From Thermoplasmatales archaeon (lineage in GTDB: Archaea > Thermoplasmatota > E2 > UBA202 > DSCA01), in assembly GCA_011049295.1 (NCBI GenBank), contig DSCA01000004.1, positions 1-9,636 on the forward strand: a DNA stretch of 9,636 nt. Direction: 5' to 3'. Within the stretch, counting starts at the first letter, position 1, and each line of letters opens with the position of its first letter. The notes under the pieces were generated by a model that saw nothing but the letters and a program-made list of their open reading frames with translations, did not search any database and was not told the origin of the DNA. Made by a program: the position numbers and the translations under genes. Shown piece after piece: positions 6,417 to 9,636 of the stretch.

Positions 6417-7933
6417 ATATCGGGCGGTGACTGGTTGCGATGGTAGAGGACATAGGTGTCGGTGCTCACCGGGATAATCCCGGGGACAGTAGACACGTTT
6501 CCCTCCTGGTCGTAGGCCCGGTGGAACTGGAAGTGCTGGCCCAGGTAGTCCAGGTAGCCGGAATGCGTGGAGAGGTTGTAGGTGACCACCACCGTGCTCA
6601 CGTTGTACCTCTCGGTCAAATTGACGAGGACGGCACTGGTTATCTGCGGGTATTTTACCATGGCCAGATTGGTGATCTCGGGTACCTGCAGGCGGTCGGC
6701 GTACAGCAGCACGGTGGGATCACCGGAGATGACCCATTCCGTTTCCGTGGTCAGCTGCCGGACGTCCTCCGCCACCTGGTAGGCCACGGGCTCTTCCGTG
6801 GTGAACACGGCCACCGACCCGCTGACCACCATGCCCCCGATGAAAATCGCCGTGACCAGCACGGCGGCCACCCGGCTCCGGGCGGAGTGCCGCGCTGCCC
6901 GCAGGCGTCCCGTCCATAGACCGGGGGAAAACCGGGGGCCGGAGGCGGGATCCGAGGAGGTAAACACCTCGTGGAGCCCCAGGGCGCCCAGTATGCACAC
7001 CGGGGGCACGATGAGGGTGTAGTGATGCATCCAGGTCAGGCTCTGCACCAGGAAAAAAACCAGCAGTGGCAGGAGCCAGATGAGCAGAAGGTGGGTCTCC
7101 CGCCACCGGTATCGTTTTCTGATGGCATACAGGGAGAAGGCCAGGGGAACGGACATCAAGGCCCCAAAGGTGGCCACCTGGCGTATCTTGTCTCCCAGGC
7201 TCTGCTCGGGCCGGTACAGGTTGTTGAGCACCATGCCGGTGAAGGTGGTCTCCAGGCCGTAGATGGACAATATGGTCAGTCCTCCCCCCAGCGCCGCCAG
7301 GAAAAAAGCGGAGAGAAACAGGAGGTGACGTCGCTCCCGCCCGTATCCGTGCCGGTGCAGCCACAGAACGAACAGGTAAAGGGACACGCAGGCCAGGGGG
7401 ATAAAGGCAAAGAGTTTGGTCAGCGCACTCATGGCAAAGAGCACCCCAGACAGAGAGAGGAAAACGGTGCGGCCGGTCTGGCGCTGCAGGGCCACCAGCA
7501 GGAAATAAAAGGCAAAGATGAGCAACACGCTGGCAAACAGGTCCATGGAGGCAATCCTGCTTTCCTTGACCACCAGATAGTTGCAGGCCATAAACGCCCC
7601 GGCAACCATGGCCGCCTGGCTGTCTGCCACCCTCCTGGTGAACAGGTACACCCCGGCCACGCCGAGGAGAGAGAAAAAGGCGCTGAGCAGCCGGCAGGCC
7701 ACCACGTTGCCCTGAAAGAGGGAGTAAACGTACAGAAAGAAGGGAGCCTGCACCACGTTTATCTGCGTGTACATGTCGAATCCCTGGGCGGCCAGTTTGG
7801 CGGCCATGAGATGGACGCCTTCGTCGATGCCGTTGAGGGAAAAGGGATAGGCAATGTTGTAGAGCCTGAGGACCACGGCGAGGGCCATGAGCAGAAGGAA
7901 GGCAACGGCGGTCCGGGTGACGGGTCGGTGCAT
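6407..7933 (-). CDS. GT-C family membrane glycosyltransferase (ArnT/PMT-like)
   Basis: A 508-residue integral membrane protein. After the first helix (about 8-26) comes the outer-face loop with the acidic pair Asp37-Glu38 (NGIDEG), followed by QAPFFLYVYSLF (62-73). This is the pattern of the ArnT/PMT (dolichyl-phosphate-mannose transferase-like) superfamily, in which the acidic pair is catalytic. Further features are KESRIASMD (123-131), about eight more helices up to about 325, MHHYTLIVPP (302-311), a basic loop (about 334-354), another helix (356-376) and a soluble C-terminal domain (about 380-508) with several N-x-S/T sites, presumably on the outer face. Members move sugars from polyprenyl-phosphate donors to lipids or proteins; donor and acceptor here are unknown. 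I chose the ATG at 7933 because a TATA-like box lies 25 bp upstream. A GTG at 7948 is possible, and the frame open to 8077 overlaps lysS. The gene lies 37 nt after lysS. Confidence 0.85.
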   Translation of the reverse strand: MHRPVTRTAVAFLLLMALAVVLRLYNIAYPFSLNGIDEGVHLMAAKLAAQGFDMYTQINVVQAPFFLYVYSLFQGNVVACRLLSAFFSLLGVAGVYLFTRRVADSQAAMVAGAFMACNYLVVKESRIASMDLFASVLLIFAFYFLLVALQRQTGRTVFLSLSGVLFAMSALTKLFAFIPLACVSLYLFVLWLHRHGYGRERRHLLFLSAFFLAALGGGLTILSIYGLETTFTGMVLNNLYRPEQSLGDKIRQVATFGALMSVPLAFSLYAIRKRYRWRETHLLLIWLLPLLVFFLVQSLTWMHHYTLIVPPVCILGALGLHEVFTSSDPASGPRFSPGLWTGRLRAARHSARSRVAAVLVTAIFIGGMVVSGSVAVFTTEEPVAYQVAEDVRQLTTETEWVISGDPTVLLYADRLQVPEITNLAMVKYPQITSAVLVNLTERYNVSTVVVTYNLSTHSGYLDYLGQHFQFHRAYDQEGNVSTVPGIIPVSTDTYVLYHRNQSPPDIYL

Positions 7934-7954
7934 GAGAGAAGCATATCCCACGGG

Positions 7955-7962
7955 ATAGATAA
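7955..7962 (-). promoter_or_regulatory. Weak TATA-like box of the glycosyltransferase gene
   Basis: The minus strand reads TTATCTAT, centred about 25 bp before the ATG at 7933, in the 37-nt gap after lysS. The match is weaker than at the other genes, so read-through from lysS could also contribute. No ribosome-binding purine run is visible before the ATG. Confidence 0.45.
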
Positions 7963-7970
7963 GATTTTTG

Positions 7971-9530
7971 TTATGCGCCAGCCTTCGCGGCCGCCGCCAG
8001 ACGCTCCAGCATGAACTCCCGGCCCAGGGAATGGATGAAGTATCCGGCCCGGGGGCCCTTGGTCTGCCCCAGGACAATCAGGTAGAGATACCGGAAGGCC
8101 CGTCCCGCCGGCATCCCCTGCTCCTGGGCAACGGCATGGATGGTCTGATGAATGGCCTCTGCATCCCAGGGCTGCTCCCCCAGGGCGGCGGCCAGCGAGA
8201 CAAAAAAGGCCCGCATCTCCCCGCTGACTTCTATGTCGGGAAGGCTGTCCTGTACCTCGAACTTTACCGACTCCGGAGCGAAACGGTCCAGCCAGTGGCT
8301 CACCTTGTCCACCCGCTCGCGGAGCTTGCCCTCCTCGTAGGCACTGAGCTCGCCAATCTCTCCGTTGCGGCGCAGAATCTCCTTGACCTGGTCCCAGTCG
8401 CGGGCAATCTGCACGATGGTCACCAGATGACGGTAGGGCACCTGCGCGGACATAACGTGGGCGGCCCGGGGGTGGGGCTGGGACAGCCAGTAGATGCGCT
8501 CCGCCTCCTTCACCCCGGCCTGCTCCTCCTCCAGGCCAAACACGATGCGCTCATAGCGGTCGTACTCATCCACCAGGTCCAGGAGGCCGAAGCCCGTATC
8601 GAAGTCAATGTGCCGGGACGGCTCGGTCTTCATCAGCAGGAAGCGCAGCACCTCCGGCGGGGTTATCGCCAGCATGTCCTCGGCGGCCACCGCGGTGCCC
8701 GTGGAGCCGTGCATGGCCCCCTTTCCCTTGAGGTGGATGAACTCGTACACCAGGGGAGTGGGAGGCTCCCGACCGTAGACCTCCCGGACAATGCGCTGGC
8801 CCGTATCCCAGGAGCTGCCGGCCGCCGCGTGGTCCTTGCCAAAGGCCTCGAAGGTCACCCCGAACATGCTCCACCGGGCCGGCCAGTCCACCCGCCAGGG
8901 CAGCTTGCCCACGCCTCCCTGCCGCAGGTCCACCTCGCCCTCCTCCCGGCAGGACGGGCATCGATAGCGGACGGAGGGGTAACGGTAGTCCACCACCTCT
9001 CCCTGCAGTTTGCCGCAGGAGGGACAGCGCACGGTGAAGGGCACCCAGGAGGAGGAGAGGTCCCGGCTGGACACCTCGCTGAGAATGGCACGGACGGTAT
9101 CGGCGCCATCCAGGGCTCTTCTGATGGCCTGGTGGTAGCGTCCCTCTCCGTACAGCTCATGGGCCAGATACACCGTGGGGTGCACGCCCAGCTCCTCCAG
9201 AGATTCCAGAAAGGGGGACAGGAAGTGGTGCGCATAGCTTTCATGCCGACCGCAGGGACAGGGAATCTCAGAGAGGGGCATCCCCACGTACTGCTGGTAG
9301 TCGTCGGACAGAAAGGGATAGACCTTGCGCAGGGGGTCGAAGGTATCACCGATGTAGATGAGCTCGGCGTGGCCGCCCCGGTCCACCAGTGCCCGATAGA
9401 CGGCCTCCGTGGTGAGCACCTCCCGCATATTGCCCACGTGTATGGGTCCGGAGGGAGTGATGGCGGTGGCCAGGACGTGCGCCTGGTTGTGCTGCAGGAG
9501 TTGCTCCGCCACCACGTCTGCCCAGTGCAT
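7971..9530 (-). CDS. lysS: Lysyl-tRNA synthetase, class I
   Basis: A 519-residue class I LysRS, the form found mainly in archaea and a few bacteria and unrelated to the common class II enzyme. It charges tRNA-Lys in the cytoplasm. Seen in order: the opening MHWADVVAEQL; the HIGH-type motif TPSGPIHVGN (25-34); the cysteine pair CPCG (91-94); a zinc ribbon made of Cys169/Cys172 and Cys191/Cys194; the active-site stretch GKDHAAAGSSWDTG (231-244); a divergent KMSKS element GAMHGSTGTA (271-280) followed by EDML and PPEVLRFLL; and an alpha-helical anticodon-binding C-terminal region (about 320-519). The frame opens at 9587, but the ATG at 9530 gives the family's usual N-terminus and lies 24 bp from a TATA-like box at 9551-9558. 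The KMSKS element lacks the canonical lysines, though the rest of the enzyme looks intact. It is the first of three tightly packed minus-strand genes. Confidence 0.96.
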   Translation of the reverse strand: MHWADVVAEQLLQHNQAHVLATAITPSGPIHVGNMREVLTTEAVYRALVDRGGHAELIYIGDTFDPLRKVYPFLSDDYQQYVGMPLSEIPCPCGRHESYAHHFLSPFLESLEELGVHPTVYLAHELYGEGRYHQAIRRALDGADTVRAILSEVSSRDLSSSWVPFTVRCPSCGKLQGEVVDYRYPSVRYRCPSCREEGEVDLRQGGVGKLPWRVDWPARWSMFGVTFEAFGKDHAAAGSSWDTGQRIVREVYGREPPTPLVYEFIHLKGKGAMHGSTGTAVAAEDMLAITPPEVLRFLLMKTEPSRHIDFDTGFGLLDLVDEYDRYERIVFGLEEEQAGVKEAERIYWLSQPHPRAAHVMSAQVPYRHLVTIVQIARDWDQVKEILRRNGEIGELSAYEEGKLRERVDKVSHWLDRFAPESVKFEVQDSLPDIEVSGEMRAFFVSLAAALGEQPWDAEAIHQTIHAVAQEQGMPAGRAFRYLYLIVLGQTKGPRAGYFIHSLGREFMLERLAAAAKAGA

Positions 9531-9550
9531 GGAATGGAAAGATGCTCCTC

Positions 9551-9558
9551 GATATATG
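9551..9558 (-). promoter_or_regulatory. TATA box of lysS
   Basis: CATATATC on the minus strand is centred 24-25 bp upstream of the lysS ATG at 9530 and is preceded by an A-rich stretch. A GAGGAG (9545-9550) falls between box and predicted start site, so it probably lies outside the mRNA and does not act as a ribosome-binding site. Confidence 0.65.
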
Positions 9559-9577
9559 TTTTTGGTTGCCCGCCGGG

Positions 9578-9608
9578 CGCGATGCAAAGACCCGGCTTTG
9601 CGATGCGC
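9578..9608. repeat. Imperfect inverted repeat upstream of lysS
   Basis: The perfect core is GCAAAG (9584-9589) and CTTTGC (9596-9601) around the six-base loop ACCCGG. The flanking GCGC on each side can extend the arms to 13 bases with mismatches in the middle. It lies just upstream of the lysS TATA box. It is not followed by a T-run on either strand, so it is not an obvious terminator. It could be an operator or merely chance in GC-rich DNA. The rest of 9609-9636 shows nothing I can assign. Confidence 0.35.
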
Positions 9609-9636
9609 TGGTAGCGGTGAATGTACAGTCCCGAAA

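Noticed and set aside
6971..8014. 347-codon plus-strand open frame opposite the glycosyltransferase
   Set aside because: The translation is a Gly/His/Gln/Glu-rich shadow of a hydrophobic membrane protein frame.
5137..9530. lysS, glycosyltransferase and HMG-CoA reductase as a single functional operon
   Set aside because: Spacing is operon-like, but each gene has its own TATA-like box at leaderless spacing and the three functions do not form one pathway.
7968..9614. 548-codon plus-strand open frame opposite lysS
   Set aside because: It spans precisely the antisense of LysRS, with composition typical of GC-rich shadows and no recognisable motif.
9621..9636. Plus-strand ATG at the right edge that could start a divergent gene (Met-Tyr-Ser-Pro-Glu)
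   Set aside because: No TATA-like element lies about 25 bp upstream, and only five codons are visible; too little to call.
1..9636. CRISPR array, tRNA/rRNA genes, insertion sequences or defence genes
   Set aside because: No direct-repeat array, no cloverleaf-like segment in the short intergenic gaps, and no transposase, nuclease or toxin motif in any supported frame.

Overview
The window reads as a GC-rich euryarchaeal chromosome segment carrying ordinary housekeeping and membrane-protein genes. The archaeal assignment rests on four things: a class I lysyl-tRNA synthetase, a DUF2070 membrane protein (an archaeal family), a class II (bacterial-type) HMG-CoA reductase, and AT-rich TATA-like boxes about 22-25 bp before most start codons with little room for a leader. 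Class II HMG-CoA reductase in archaea is best known from Thermoplasmata and Archaeoglobi. With the high GC and the leaderless-looking promoters, a GC-rich Thermoplasmata lineage such as Methanomassiliicoccales is my best guess. That is inference; no marker gene here settles it.

Layout, left to right. A plus-strand AEC-type (auxin efflux carrier-like) transporter gene (77-1168) converges on a minus-strand phenylacetate-CoA ligase family gene (1180-2466). Upstream of that lies the minus-strand DUF2070 gene (2565-4211). A 129-nt divergent promoter region then leads to a plus-strand four-or-more-helix membrane protein with an internal duplication (4341-5123). That gene converges, with only 13 nt between stop codons, on three co-directional minus-strand genes. 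Read in transcription order these are lysS (7971-9530), a GT-C family glycosyltransferase (6407-7933) and class II HMG-CoA reductase (5137-6387). The three are tightly packed (37 and 19 nt apart), but each has its own TATA-like box, so they look like separately initiated genes rather than a strict operon.

Functional links are modest. HMG-CoA reductase commits carbon to mevalonate and hence archaeal lipids and polyprenyl carriers. A GT-C glycosyltransferase would use polyprenyl-phosphate sugars made from those carriers. The aryl-CoA ligase suggests salvage or catabolism of aryl acids. The two transporter-like proteins and DUF2070 have no assigned substrate. I found no rRNA, tRNA, CRISPR array, insertion sequence or phage signature, and nothing that amounts to a new defence or mobile system. 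The points most worth a second look are the recurrent leaderless promoter architecture, an HMG-CoA reductase promoter that overlaps the preceding stop codon, the divergent KMSKS element of LysRS, the conserved His/Asp motifs of DUF2070, and the internal repeat of the 260-residue membrane protein.
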